DNA of 64,000 nt from Stenopsyche tienmushanensis (lineage: Eukaryota; Arthropoda; Insecta; Trichoptera; Stenopsychidae), in contig WACJ01000078.1 of NCBI GenBank assembly GCA_008973525.1, positions 930,001 to 994,000 of the forward strand, given 5' to 3'. Shown here one piece after another: positions 10,560 to 22,060 of the stretch. The position numbers and the translations under genes are program-made. How positions within the stretch are numbered: position 1 is the first letter of the stretch; each line of letters starts with the position of its first letter. A model generated the notes under the pieces. It was given only the letters and a program-made list of their open reading frames with translations, did not search any database and had not been told where the DNA came from.

Positions 10560-11190
10560 CGAGGTATTTCAAAAGGTGCTGTATATCGCATATTAACAGA
10601 AAATTTGCACTTGAGAAAACTGTGCGCAGGATGGGTGCCGCGTTTGCTTTCGCAATGGAACAAAAGCAGCGTCGTGAGGATGTTTCAATCGAGTGTTTGG
10701 CGATGTTTCACAGCAATAAAGCCGAGTTTTTGCGTCGATTCATAACCATGAATGAAACATGGATCCATCGCTTCACACCTGAGACAAAGGGACAAAGACA
10801 AACAGCAACTAACGAGCGTGGAGGGTCCATAATATTCGCTCCTACTGCTGGCGCTGCTGTGCGGTTTGTTTCGGGTTTCCCCGGACTAGTCATACAGTCT
10901 TCTACTGATTTTTAACCCTACGGAAAATGCTATACGCAGAGCGTCCATATACCCACTCCTTTTACTCCACGTCTTCCAGAGGAGGCGAAGTTTCAGCAGG
11001 AAGACCAGAAACAAAGGCACATCCAAAACAAATGAGTTAAAGTTCGAATTGCTTCCTCATTCACCCTATTCGCCAGATTTAGCCCCCTCGGATTAGAAGA
11101 GGTATAGTCGGCGATTGATGGTTATTTTGGGGAGCTCGACGGTTCTCAAAGTTGCCAAATAAATATCCTAAGATGACCTGTTGAATTCTG
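10560..11190 (+). pseudogene. mariner transposase pseudogene (catalytic region)
   Basis: Reading frames shift along the segment, but the mariner order is clear: ISKGAVYRILTENLHLRKLC, then EQKQRREDVSIECLAMF, then FITMNETWIHRFTPETK, later HSPYSPDLAPSD, and then a piece meaning SAIDGYFGELDGSQ. MNETW replaces the usual MDETW, so the first catalytic Asp reads Asn. The third acidic residue (APSD) is kept. The middle (HxDNAxxH) is lost or scrambled. It is dead. The same lineage gave fragments at 18869, 27640/29267, 31934 (minus) and 35715. Confidence 0.75.
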
Positions 11191-11199
11191 ATTGCCATC

Positions 11200-12212
11200 C
11201 ACCTTTCGGCGTCTCCTTGCTAATTCGACATTTCAACGAATCTATATGTTATTTTTGTATTATCAAGTGTAGATATAATTATAAACGGGTTTATTTACAA
11301 TAAAAATTCCAAGTTAAATTCCTAATACGATAAGCGACATAGAACAGACTGCATAAACTAATAATGGGCCGTGAAATGAGAAGTCTTAAAGCCCAGTTTA
11401 TGTATTACAATCACGATCGATGGATAGCAGAATATTGAAATATGGTAACTATAATATATGCCAATTAGGAAACAATTAAGCAAAACCAAATAGATTTGTT
11501 CTTCAGTATATAATTTGATACAATAATGATGTTTAGTTTGGGAGCCACATCCGTAGGTGATGTTACCCGCATGTATTAACTGCTCTTCATTCTCTACCTA
11601 CAAATGGACACATTACGTAGCATCGTTCGTCACATATTTAGTATCCATGTGTATAACATACTTGGTTAATAAGGATAGTCAAGCATGCATCGTACACGTC
11701 CTTTGAGACAGGACTGACTTGTTATAGGAGCTCTTGTGCTATGTAAAAAATGGCGAAATACAGGCGTGATGATAATTAGTTTTTTGTCTTGTACTTGTGC
11801 AGTACGGTATTCCCCGGAGATGCCCATATATTAAAGTTAACAACGTGGCCAACTAACGCGACACAAAGCTGCATTAAACTACTGCTCCGGCGTCTTTCTC
11901 CCCGACCAGAAAGAAGATCGTGGTAAAAGTAAGCGCATTGAGCCTGAGAAAATGCCGATTGGATTCAGCTGCCATTGGATGCTGTCCCAAATCGTCATGG
12001 ATGCTGAAAAAAAGATTCTGCGACGTAAATTATTCATCGCGTTGATCGACAAAACTGGCCTCAATTTAGCTACAACAGAATATCATTTCGACCCAATGGA
12101 CGAAATTTCTTATGACGAAACTTGTTATACAATCTATTATATATTTTTTATACTATTATATAGATTTCATTGATTAGTTACGCCTCGGCTGTTGGGGTAT
12201 TGACACTACTTG
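11200..12212. other. non-coding stretch
   Basis: No supported gene. Short ORFs overlap on both strands around 11880-12170, without family resemblance. Confidence 0.5.
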
Positions 12213-12246
12213 AACGAAATGGACGCTATTAGAGGGTTGCATGTAC
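12213..12246 (+). mobile_element. pogo-like MITE family M, end fragment
   Basis: AAATGGACGCTATTAGAGGGTTG matches the right-hand end of family M. Only the last 30 or so bases remain. Confidence 0.5.
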
Positions 12247-12599
12247 ATACGTTGTTTTGGTGAAATAGGAATCGACATTTTAATATCCTCTTCATCTACA
12301 TCTCATAGCTGATCCATTTGTATAATTTGCTTTACTGCCAAATAAATGGATATCAACACGAATAGGGATATACTATTGCACACGTGTCCATATTCCTTTA
12401 TCCGACTGTCCGAACCTACTCTGGATTCATCAGTTTGAATAATTGGCTAACGTGTCAGCGTAGTCTGGGTGAGCCGAAACGGGAGCTGTTGCCTACTCCA
12501 AAGGACGTGATGATCTACAAACATAATGCTAATGATTCTAGTTATGCAATGTAGTTCACGGGGCCCTTTTCAAGGATCACTTTTGGTACTTTGCTTAGC

Positions 12600-12745
12600 T
12601 TTATGTATTTAATTGATTTATGTGGCTTTCTATTTATAATGATTCGATATAAGAAGAGCGTTCCTGATGGTTTTCAACTGTATAAGAATACACCCCATTA
12701 ACATTTTAGCATTTATTATGTTGTTACCTGTTGATGAATGATGAC
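12600..12745 (+). repeat. dispersed repeat T, copy 1 (partial)
   Basis: It contains GATTTATGTGGCTTTCTATT, GGTTTTCAACTGTATAAG and GTTGATGAATGATG, in the same order as the fuller copies at 25870-26165 and 46058-46420. No coding potential is conserved among the three. Confidence 0.55.
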
Positions 12746-12904
12746 AAAACGTTCAAAATTATGACTAGCACGCAACATGTGCGTGCATACTATTCAAAGC
12801 GCTAATCCCAATATGAAATTAGGGATACATGTATACCGGTTTTTAGCTGCTTTACCGCTTGAGTGCACACAAAATCATGTCAAATCAGAAAAGGCTAATA
12901 TGGG

Positions 12905-13170
12905 AAGATTAAATCAGCCAGATTAACAGAGATATCTTCAAGTGGTGGCACTGCGAGCACATTGCGCTTGCAATACCTACCGATCGCTTATTGCTAGTGC
13001 ACCGTTGCCAATTAGGTAGTGACGCGCAGGAGGCGGGAATTGAAAGGAGTCGTCGGTTAGCCTTGGCTGCGGAAGGACGTCCTTCATGCAGCCAGATCTT
13101 TCTCTCTCGTGGCTAATAAAGAAACATCTAAAGAAGAGTATTTCTGTTCGACACCTATCCACCCCCATCC
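12905..13170 (+). mobile_element. LTR-like family A copy (plus)
   Basis: GATCGCTTATTGCTAGTGCA, then GTCGTCGGTTAGCCTTGGCT, a GC hairpin (GCGGAAGGACGTCCTTCATGC), TCTTTCTCTCTCGTGGC and TAATAAAGAA match the copies at 2216 (minus), 28400 (minus) and 41190 (+). It is followed almost at once by a family M MITE. Confidence 0.5.
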
Positions 13171-13177
13171 ATTTATA

Positions 13178-13365
13178 CAGTCAACCCTCATATAACGTCC
13201 ACTTCATGTGCGGCATCTTTTACGTAAGCAATGGGTAAAACATTTAAGATCAATATCCCTTTGCGCATGCTAGACACTTGCACTTGTTAACAAACTAAGC
13301 ACGCACACATTTTGTATGAGTGCCTATCTTTCTATAGCATTTCGACGCTATAGAAGGATCGACTA
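13178..13365 (-). mobile_element. pogo-like MITE family M, near-complete copy
   Basis: It starts CAGTCAACCCTCATATAACG after TA and ends with CGACGCTATAGAAGGATCGA before TATA. Relative to the copies at 23447 and 24265 it is inverted: the TTAACAAACTAAG and TTTTGTATGAGTGCC blocks read on the opposite strand. Length is about 188 bp. There is no coding capacity. Confidence 0.75.
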
Positions 13366-13369
13366 TATA

Positions 13370-14255
13370 ATGCAAAGTTTTCGATAGAAATGAGTAGTAA
13401 TTGATTGAAAATTTTCGCTTTTTAGGGTGTCTAAGTTTTAGCATTATCTGATGCAAATAGCACAAAAAGAGAAATGGTACTATAAGAAATTGGCAATTTA
13501 AGTAGAAACAAATAGTCAGGATGTGTGGTGGGAACACTTGTCGCGTTAGTCTTTTTGAATACAATTAACACGAGCAAGTAGGGTGGCCGAATCCGAACCA
13601 GCAGCATTATCCGGACATTCTTCGGCACGATTATGGTAAAGTTTCCAGATTTGGTCACGCCATTGGCTACACATCGATTCTGCATCATGTGAATGCGGCC
13701 ATTTTTCACTTTCCCGTCGTGCTGATTAACGACAGCCTCTGCGAAGAAGAAAAAGATCGATGCGGAAAATGTCTGTCCGCGTAATTAGGCGAAGGATAGA
13801 TAGCGGGAGCTGCAGAGTATTGGAAACTGCATTTCTCACAGATTTATCGATGAAAGCAGCTAGCGCATCGTTAGCAATATTATTATTATGCATTACAGTG
13901 CAGAAACTATAAAACCCATGGTCGACGGTGCAAAATAACAGTGTTCAGGTGATAATCTCTAACGGAGATCGATAGGGAATCTTAGCGGAAGAGGGATGCT
14001 GGACGTTATGAACGACCATAGCGTGAGAAATGCTCACATATAAATATATAGGCCATTCGATCTCTTTGACCCTTATTTTTATTATCGTTTGCAAACGCTA
14101 TCGCAGTTTCCCAAATTGTGTTCCGATGGGTACTATATAAAATATATATTCATAGATTTTGAGATTTTACGTTTGAACTGAGTTTTTGTCCGAATACAGT
14201 GATGGAAACGTCTGTGTAGGTTATTTAATTTGTAAAACTATTGTTAAATATTCAT
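13370..14255. other. non-coding stretch
   Basis: Only short ORFs without family resemblance. No RNA gene was seen. Confidence 0.5.
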
Positions 14256-15014
14256 TGTCGAGTGAATACGTCAAGGTTGGTGTCATTTTGAAGCTCTGTT
14301 GTTTGTCTTACTTTTTCAAATATTTTTATATTTTTTTAGCCATAATGAAAATGTCCATGCCAGAAATTAATGAGACCCAGTTGCGATCTTGTTTACTGTT
14401 TTTATTCGATAAAGGATTAAAAGCAAAAGAAGCTACCCAGAGCATCTGTGATACATATGGCAACATATTGAATATTCGAAAATGCCATAGATGGTTCAAA
14501 AAATTCAAAAGTGGCGACTGAGATTTGGAAAATAAACCAAGATCAGAACGACCTCCAATAATCGATGATGACGCATTAAATTCTCTGGTAGAATCTGATC
14601 CTCGAAAAACAATAAAGGAATCATCGCTAGACACCGGCTGTCCCTGGTCGACAGTAAAAGACCATTTGAAAAGACTCGGGAAAAAACATAGACAGGGAAT
14701 TTGGGTACTGCACGAGTTGTCATCAACGGTCTTGGAACAACGGATAATCATTTGTTCATCGCTATTGTCCAGGTATGAAACCGATCCATTTTTAAAAAGG
14801 ATCGTTACTGGGGATGAGAAGTGGGTCCTCTACAACAGTCCGAGAAGGAAAAACAGTGGCTTTCTTGAAATCAAGTACCTGTTTCTACCCCTCGACCGTC
14901 ATTATCCTTGAAAAAGGTCCTCCTTTGTGTTTGGTGGGATTTTTTGGCGTAATTCACTGCGAATTATTAAAACCTGGCCAAACTGTCACAGCAGAACTAT
15001 ATTGTGCACAATTA
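14256..15014 (+). pseudogene. mariner transposase pseudogene, copy 1 (3'-truncated)
   Basis: From ATG 14351 it encodes an N-terminal mariner HTH (CLLFLFDKGLKAKEATQ, then CHRWFKKFKSGD), a TGA stop at 14519-14521, then ENKPRSERPPIIDDDALNSL and VESDP, STVKDHLKRLGK and FLKRIVTGDEKWVLYN with the first catalytic Asp. A frameshift near 14870 separates the next block (STCFYPSTVIILEKGPPL). Similarity to copy 2 (20538-21778) starts abruptly at 14256 and stops at about 15014, so both ends and the remaining catalytic residues are missing. It shares the TGA stop with copy 2. Confidence 0.85.
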
Positions 15015-16150
15015 GTGTTTGCGAGTATGTTTTCATAGTCGAAAAGAACATTAATTTGTCTTTGCGTCGATGGCTGTGAACTTCTCAGAATTTGAACGAT
15101 AATCGATTGTGCTATTCCAAATGTATCAGATATGTCTTATCAGATAGCCCAATATTTAACGACTAGATAAATAAACACGAGAACGCCTAAAAATAGTTTG
15201 AGACAGCAAGTGACCATAAAATTGACAGGACCTATCCAGGTCATGACTTAAATTAGAATGATACAAACAATGACACAAAACCTAGCACAACCTAATAAGA
15301 AATTATTGCACAAATGCCGATTAATGATTTGTTGTATAAATACCATGCCTCGTGGCATGTTTCTGATTATACATTCAACAAGGTTGTGTAAATTTAAGGG
15401 TTGGTCATCCCCTTGTCAGATCTTGAAGCCGTCTGTTATTTCCCAGTTGATTTTAATTTTACTGCGGGTGTTCATTATTGTAACTATAATGAACTTCGCT
15501 AGTTTTGGTGGCATGTTGAAATACAATAGGGTGCAATAATATGGCATTACACTCAATACAATCGGTTCATGGTAGTTGCATTACGAAATTCCCCCTATTA
15601 TACATTTTTACACCGATCTCCAAATATATAAATTTAATATTCTAAATACCATAAATAAGAGATGTTCTTTACATTTAAAAATATCCATATTTCATCCCCA
15701 ATCTAAGGAAGGATACATTTTCTGTCTTGATAATAAGGAATCAAATTAAATCTGTTTTCATATGTGATTGAACACCCAATCTACAACAATAAATACATTC
15801 ATTTTATAGGGTGCGGCAGGGAAACTTCCTTATTTGAAATGTGAACTCTGAAGCGACAGTCATTTCAAAAAGGGTGTTATGGTGCTCTTTTGAAAAAACA
15901 GGATCTAACGTTTTTTATCATGTAAGTTAAGTAACGATCACATAATGGACGTACGGTGATATAAAGTTGAATTAATAAAACGCACAGGTCTGTGTGAGCG
16001 GTATTTATAGTGTCAATATGAATTTTTCCGCTTTCAGATTTGGACATTTTACTCCTACTAATAAAAGAAAAGCTATTACACTAATTACGACATTTACCGA
16101 ATTAATTGATTATATTTTAATCACAAACATGATTCAATTTCCGATTTTAA
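15015..16150. other. non-coding stretch
   Basis: No supported gene. A 93-codon ORF at 15258-15539 has no family resemblance and is probably chance. Confidence 0.5.
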
Positions 16151-16240
16151 TGTTATCGCTGTGATGAGTATGCACGCACAAGTGGCGTGCAAAGCTCCAT
16201 AGCGCCTTATCTTCAATGGCATCCTTCTATTTCTTACATT
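16150..16240. repeat. dispersed repeat U, copy 1
   Basis: GATGAGTATGCACGCACA, AGTGGCGTGCAAAGCTCCA, TAGCGCCTTATCTTCAATGG and CTTCTATTTCT recur in the same order and orientation at 35615-35700. The class is unknown. Confidence 0.55.
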
Positions 16241-17292
16241 CATGATCGGTTTGATCACTAATCAACAGCCTAAATAAAATAATCAAATTGTTTTTGTCGA
16301 ATTCAAAATATAGATGGGGTTGTCCGGGCGTTGATAACGTGAGATTTTCGAGGGATCGTGCGAAAAATAACCCCCGATTTGTTTGGCTCGAGCTTTACAT
16401 GAAACCTCACTGAAAGGGCCGTCCGTTTTAATCAGGCCATATCTCAGGGGAGGATGGAAACAAATTGGCGGATTTCAATCTCTACTCTGATAATCTGACC
16501 GCCTATCCGATGTGTAATACAGGCGATAAAATAGATCGATTCCTATAAGTAAACTCTGCATCCTCTAAATCGCTCTCCTAGTTATTAATAGCGTGCGGTC
16601 TCTTATCTAATCTATGGCCACATGGAGCCATAAGCCTTCACATAAAACATATCCCGTTTGAAATATATTCGGATTTTATAAATCAAGATATCTAACACAT
16701 ATCATGCATGTACTCTGGAAGGAAGAAAAGCTTTTCGTTTCAAATTTATACGAAGGGAAAAGGGCAATTCGACGCGTGGAGCTTCGATTCTATTAACGGT
16801 TTGTCATCATTACCGTTATGCCATGAGACGACGATCCCTCGCTTTACATTCATACTCGAATAGACGAATCTTATAAATTATAAAATCGACGATAGTAAAT
16901 GCTTAAATTTTCACGTTTTAATCATCGATGTGAGTAGACCAGCGCAGTAGACTGGTATAAAAAGACGAGGGTGACAATTAGTGAAGGTTCCCCTGCTGCG
17001 TTTATAATTGCCTTTATAAATCATGTTAGTTAGCCTGCAGAGCTTGGACAACGAATAGGGCTCCATTGCAGACCGCTAAAATCTTATAATGGGCCACATT
17101 TTATAATAAGTACTAGCGCTTCTTTGAAAACTCCATGGCAAATAAATTTAAAAGACACCCGTGTCTGCTAGGAGGAAACATTAGCATAATAAAATGTATA
17201 TCCTGCACTATTCTAAGCACCAAGAACTTCCCGCATGAAGGCATGGAAAAGATTAAAACAAATCAAAAAGGATAAAAATGCGCTAAATCAAA
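16241..17292. other. non-coding stretch
   Basis: No ORF of 60 codons or more starts here, and no repeat ends were recognised. Confidence 0.5.
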
Positions 17293-17545
17293 TCTAATAT
17301 ATAAAAATCAATGTTTGTTTGTCCGTATTTAATGCGCCGCCATACCGTTCATCAGATTGCGATAAAACTTCGTTCACTTATTGCTAAGGATTGCGCGAGT
17401 AATATAGGCATAATCTAATATACAATATAAAAATCAATGTTTGTTTGTCTGTATTTAATGCGCTTCCATACCGTTCATCCGATTGCGATAAAACTTTATC
17501 AACTTATTGTTTACACTTGCAGGAATAACATAGGCAGAGTAAAAA
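17293..17545 (+). repeat. tandem dimer of a TCTAATATATAAAAATCAAT unit
   Basis: Two head-to-tail units of about 121-130 bp begin at 17293 and 17414. Each starts TCTAATAT, runs through AATCAATGTTTGTTTGTC and ACCGTTCAT, then GATTGCGATAAAACTT, and ends with AATATAGGC or ACATAGGC. The same dimer arrangement recurs at 23725-23965, so the dimer itself seems to be the mobile or inherited unit. A TC start with an AT-rich flank is compatible with a Helitron-type end, but no CTRR hairpin end was shown. Confidence 0.75.
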
Positions 17546-17817
17546 TATTGTATGGATGCACCATTTTGGCGTAAATTGATCTAGTTAAAGCAAGAAATCA
17601 TAAACAATGATGAAAATTATATTATTCAATAAACTTTAATCCGAGTATGAAAAATTTATTATTTTGTTTTATTCCTAAAACGGACAGAACTTTCCGATAG
17701 ACCTAATAGTTGAAATTCCGCCTGAACGATGCAAGCATTTTTAATTGCCTTCTCAGCATTGACGGTGTACAATTTTTCGTTCAAATGCAAGTTCGTCAAA
17801 ATATAAAAATCATAATA

Positions 17818-18275
17818 TGAGGGGCATTCAAATATAACCCGGAATTTTGCTTTTTTAAATCACAGACTGACTTGTGCATAACACAGCACGTGAGAATCAG
17901 TAGTAAGAAGCTCAAAAAAGTACACACGGGATACTACAAGGGATAACGTATGCGTTTCAATACAGCCATAAGTGAGCTAGAAGTAGCATTATTTGTTGCG
18001 CAACGCGTAATTATTCGTTTTCTCGTAAAATCAGATTAAAATTTGAATTGAGGCACAGTTCGGTAATGCATCTCTAAGAAAGACCCAAGTGTTTGATCTG
18101 AACCTAAGGTTTCGTTAAGGTCTGAAAGCCGAGAAACAGTTCCTTGGAAAAGTGATGGCTACCATATTTTGGGACTCGTATGTATTTATATAGTCATTGT
18201 ACAGAGAGACGATAAATGCGGCCATCTACTGTCAGCTGCTAGATGACGTAGATAAGACGAAGAAAACTGATTCGA
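17818..18275 (+). pseudogene. mariner-type element fragment, second lineage
   Basis: It opens with GAGGGGCATTCAAATATAAC, a mariner-like terminus. Further on one frame gives AEKQFLGKVMATIFWDS, matching the conserved mariner block around GKVMATVFWD, followed by YCQLLDDVDKTKKT, which fits the segment after it. Most of the N-terminal half is degraded, and the element breaks off before the second and third catalytic residues. Only about 460 bp remain. Confidence 0.6.
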
Positions 18276-18399
18276 GCCCCATGTGACTACCACATCCATT
18301 GAAATAGGCATTAGGAGGGCAACGATTTCAAAACAACACTGCATACGAACAATACGTGCGCAACTGGTTTTCGAAGCAGCCGTCTTCTTTCTTCAGTGA

Positions 18400-18715
18400 A
18401 GGGATCGCTTGTACGCGGGTTCGTTTTGCTTTCGGACTGCAGTGATACCGAGCGATGAGATGGAGATGGTCGGGTGCTGATAGAAATAAAGTCTTCTTAA
18501 TTAATCCCTTTTATTTATGTCAGCCTGCGGGAATAACCACTTACTGCAGCCAAAACTAAATGTGTTTGCAGAACGACAGAAAACACAGACAGTGAGCTAA
18601 TTTTAAATCATCATAAATATAGATGATATATTTGTATGTCCGCCACTTATCATCCGTACAAATCCATTTATCTGTAGGGCCGTCGCAGCGTGCATGAAGC
18701 TTGTACATAAATAAA
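18400..18715 (-). mobile_element. LTR-like family B copy (minus)
   Basis: Its reverse complement runs parallel to 5045-5390 over almost the whole length with only scattered differences. One of these is an extra segment containing TAAATAAAAGGG and GACTTTATTT, a plausible poly(A) region. Opposite orientation and 13 kb of separation make two independent insertions likelier than a local duplication. Confidence 0.5.
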
Positions 18716-18868
18716 TAAACACTGTCAAATTCAATTTTTCACTATAACATACATATTGCTCGTTACGTCCGTATTTGTATTGTAAGCATGCTCGTTATAA
18801 ACGAATTCGATCTTATCCGCTTAAGCAGGACAATCCGAAATAGTATAGATTCATATAATACATTACTC

Positions 18869-19215
18869 AATAAGTTCGTAGGATGACATACAGTTAGCGC
18901 CACTATTGACAAATCTAAATAATTTCATATGTTACAGTGGTTTTAGTGATGGGAGAGAAGTGTTTTGCTGATATCGATGATGCTGAATCCTCCGGTCGCC
19001 CAAATTCAGAACATGTTCCAGAAAACATTTTGTAATAATGTCCACAAAATAGTTTCGACCGATCGTAAATTAAGATTGCGTGGGATAACGGGCATTTTAA
19101 AGATATCAAAGGCACCGTTTTGCATCAAAATTTGTACATGAAAAAGCTCTATTCGATATGGGTACCGCGTTTGCTCACGTCGAACAGAAACCATTTACGG
19201 AAGCATGGTATGCAT
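18869..19215 (+). pseudogene. mariner fragment with one terminal repeat
   Basis: ACTCAATAAGTTCGTAGGATGA-type sequence at 18871-18892 (TIR family shared with 53492-53782) is followed by ESCFADIDDAESSGRPNSEH, a mariner linker with a GRP motif, and then by LHQNLYMKKLYSIWVPRLLT, the conserved MxKLxxRWVPRLLT block. Stops intervene and the catalytic part is missing. Confidence 0.7.
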
Positions 19216-20376
19216 GTTGTCTGGGCATACATGCTGATCTTTCGGGTGGTTCAGGTGGTTCAGGCTATGGCACACATGTTGTTTCATCAGTCATTACAGT
19301 GCTAATAATTAACCAAATTCTTCATCAATATATTAGGACAACCGATGATACACGGATAAATTGAAGCAGTTTAGGTATGTTGCCGTCCAAAAGTGGACGA
19401 TAAATAAAAATAAAACTGAATATACGTCACCCAGCATAGATGAATTTGTACCATTTACAATGTCCTAATGAACGAGCACATGAGTACCGCCGCAGAGGCC
19501 ATTAGGAGGCTGTAATCTGAGGTGAGATGAGACCAGAGGATGACCAATTAATTAATCCGCCACTCTATCACAAACGCCGAGTAGGAAAAACGAAGATCGA
19601 TTCGCCGTCAAATCCCCATTGATTCCGCAGTAAATATCAAGTGTACACTTTAATGATTCCCATTTTATGTGGTCATTAAGTTAACAGCGCTTAGTAGTCG
19701 AAATGCAAACTTGCTGCTTTGACATCTGTAGTATGTACCACCCTGAAGTATTTTGTTCCGTAAATGTACTGAAAACACCAACATTAAGCTCCGAGCTTGT
19801 TTGGAATGCTCGTTTATGTGTTTATCGCAGACCATAAGTGCGAAGAAACGAGGAACGTCTTCCTGCTTTTTCGAAATTTCTAATTCGATTTATTATTTTA
19901 CAAGCGCTCTTCGGACATTTACTGTCGATAATGTTAAACCAGGCAAAATAACCACTAGCTCCTGATTGCTGCATAATATCAACGATTTAGTCTTATGTCT
20001 GTGCATGAATGCGGACGCGCAGAAAAGTAGAAGATCGATCGACAGCCTTGGCCGCCGGAAGATGTTTTTATCCGCTGGCTCGCTTGTTGTCTCGTAGCTG
20101 TCAAGTTTCCCCATTTACGCAACGGCGCCAATACAATATGCATCAACAATTTGCAATAAGGAACTTCATTATAACCTAACAACAAAATCAAATGTAACCT
20201 AACGAGACAATGTATGTTTTTTAATAACTGATCCCCAATTAAATATCAAAAAATAGATAGCAAACCATAACGAATGCAACACATGGGCATTTTTCAGTAA
20301 ACTGAGCGACTCGTTGTCTCAAGCCAATATTGTGTGAAAAGGTATCAATTATTATATATTTCGTAGTTAGCTTCAA
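19216..20376. other. non-coding stretch
   Basis: No supported gene. CAGCCTTGGCCGCCGGAAGA near 20041 may be a weak, isolated trace of LTR family A. Confidence 0.45.
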
Positions 20377-22060
20377 AAAATAATCACTTATATCAAAAAC
20401 GTTTTAATAAAGCTCAAAATCAGTTCCCTGGCATTTAATCAAGGCGATATAATCGCTTTATATTAGATTAATTAAAGCAATAAATTTAGGAATAAATAAA
20501 ATTATTCGATTATTTGAACAACATTACATATTAGATAAAGCGGAAAGAAATGTCATTTTTTTTTTGTTGCGTCTTTGCCGTCAGTTTACCTCAGGTTGCT
20601 GTCGAGTGAATACATCAAGGTTGGTGTCATTTTGAAGCTCTGTTGTTTGTCTTACTTTTTCAAATATTTTTATATTTTTTTAGCCATAGTGAAAATGTCC
20701 AAGCCAGATATTGATGAGACCCATTTGCGATTGTGTTTACTGTTTTTATTCGATAAAGGATTAAAAGCAAAATAAGCTACCTTGATACATATGGCAATAT
20801 ATTGAATATTCGAAAATGCAATAGATGGTTCAAAAAATTCAAAAGTGGCGACTGAGATTTGGAAAATAAACCAAGATCAGAACGACCTCCAATAATCGAT
20901 GATGACGCATTAAATTCTCTGGTAGAATCTGATCCTCGAAAAACAATAAAGGAATCATCGCTAGACACCGGCTGTCCCTGGTCGACAGTAAAAGACCATT
21001 TGAAAAGACTCGGGAAAAAACATAGACAGGGAATTTGGTTACTGCACGAGTTGTCATCAACGGTTTTGGAACAACGGATAATCATTTATTCATTGCTATT
21101 GTCCAGGTATGATCTATTTTTAAAAAGGATTGTTACTGGGGATGATAAGTGGGTCCTCTACAACACTTCGAGAAGAAAAAAAATGGCTTTCTTGAAATCA
21201 AGTACCTGTTTCTACCCCTCGACCGTCATTATCCTCGAAGAAGGTCCTCCTTTGTGTTGGGTGGGATTTTTTTGGCGTAATTCACTACGAATTATTAAAA
21301 TCTGGCCAAACTGTCACAGCAGAGCTATACTGTGCACAATTGGTAATGTTAAAAGCGAAAATGCTCAAAAAGCGATCAGTGCTAGTTAACAACCAAAGAA
21401 TACTACAGCATGATAATGCAAGATCCCACGCAGCAAGGATTACGCAGAACAAAATAAGGGAATTAGATTTGGAAGTGCTGTAACATTCACCATAATCTCC
21501 TGACATTGCACCATCAGATTATCATCTTATCAAGTCATTAGAACATTCGCTTCGCGATAAAAAAAAATCACTTCTGTGGAACAAGTGAAAAATCATTTTG
21601 ATTCTTACTTTAGTGGAAAACCGGCCAAATTTTATGAAAGAGGCATTAAAAAGCTACCCTAATATGTGGAGGGCGATTATAAATAACAATGGAAATTATT
21701 TAATTGAGTAATATTGTACAGCTTTTATTAAAATATTTTTTTCTCCAAATAACAAAAAAATGACATTTCTTTCTGCTTTATGATGACATTTCTTTATGAT
21801 TTATATCATAGAAAATCTATTTTGTTATAATAGATGAATATTCCCTATGTACGACAAACATAATTATATTCTTTGCTACATTTCAATGAAATCCATTTAA
21901 ACAGTTCCCTGCATTATAACAGGCCATATATTGAATATAGTCATGTGAGCGCAATTAATAAGATCGATGAAGAAGATTCAAATTCAAGATCAAATTGCTT
22001 AAATTCTTTTACAATTTGTGTGATTAATTTTGTTATTAAAACCGTATTTTTCATTTAAAT
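20377..22060 (+). repeat. dispersed repeat D, copy 1, split by mariner copy 2
   Basis: The left flank (20377-20537) has AGTTCCCTGGCATTTAATCA, GGCGATATAATCGCTTTA and TTAGATTAATTAAAG. The right flank (21779-22060) has ATAATAGATGAATATTCCCT, AATGAAATCCATTTAAACAG and GTGAGCGCAATTAATAAGAT. Both are found in the same order without interruption at 51595-52050. The 1.24-kb mariner between them is therefore an insertion into an older repeat. Part of the right side also occurs inverted at 32330-32440. Confidence 0.7.
20538..21778 (+). mobile_element. mariner element, complete ends, dead transposase (copy 2)
   Basis: A 1,241-bp element flanked by TA on both sides (20536-20537 and 21779-21780). The left end is AAGCGGAAAGAAATGTCATT. 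The right end is its inverted repeat with one mismatch (AAGCAGAAAG...). The transposase starts at ATG 20695. The HTH (CLLFLFDKGLKAK) is cut by a TAA plus a deletion of about 15 bp relative to copy 1. The TGA at 20853-20855 is shared with copy 1. VTGDDKWVLYN carries the first Asp, LQHDNARSHAA the second, and SPDIAPSDYHL the third (D,D34D type). A frameshift precedes the last motif. NNNGNYLIE-like sequence closes it. It cannot make its own transposase. Confidence 0.93.

Noticed and set aside
14326..14751. 141-codon minus-strand ORF and its twin at 20777-21085
   Set aside because: They are antisense shadows of the mariner transposase frames, identical in both copies only because the mariner is.
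17293..17545. Short repeats with regular spacing, considered as a CRISPR-like array
   Set aside because: There are only two units, no spacers of uniform length, and the DNA is clearly eukaryotic.
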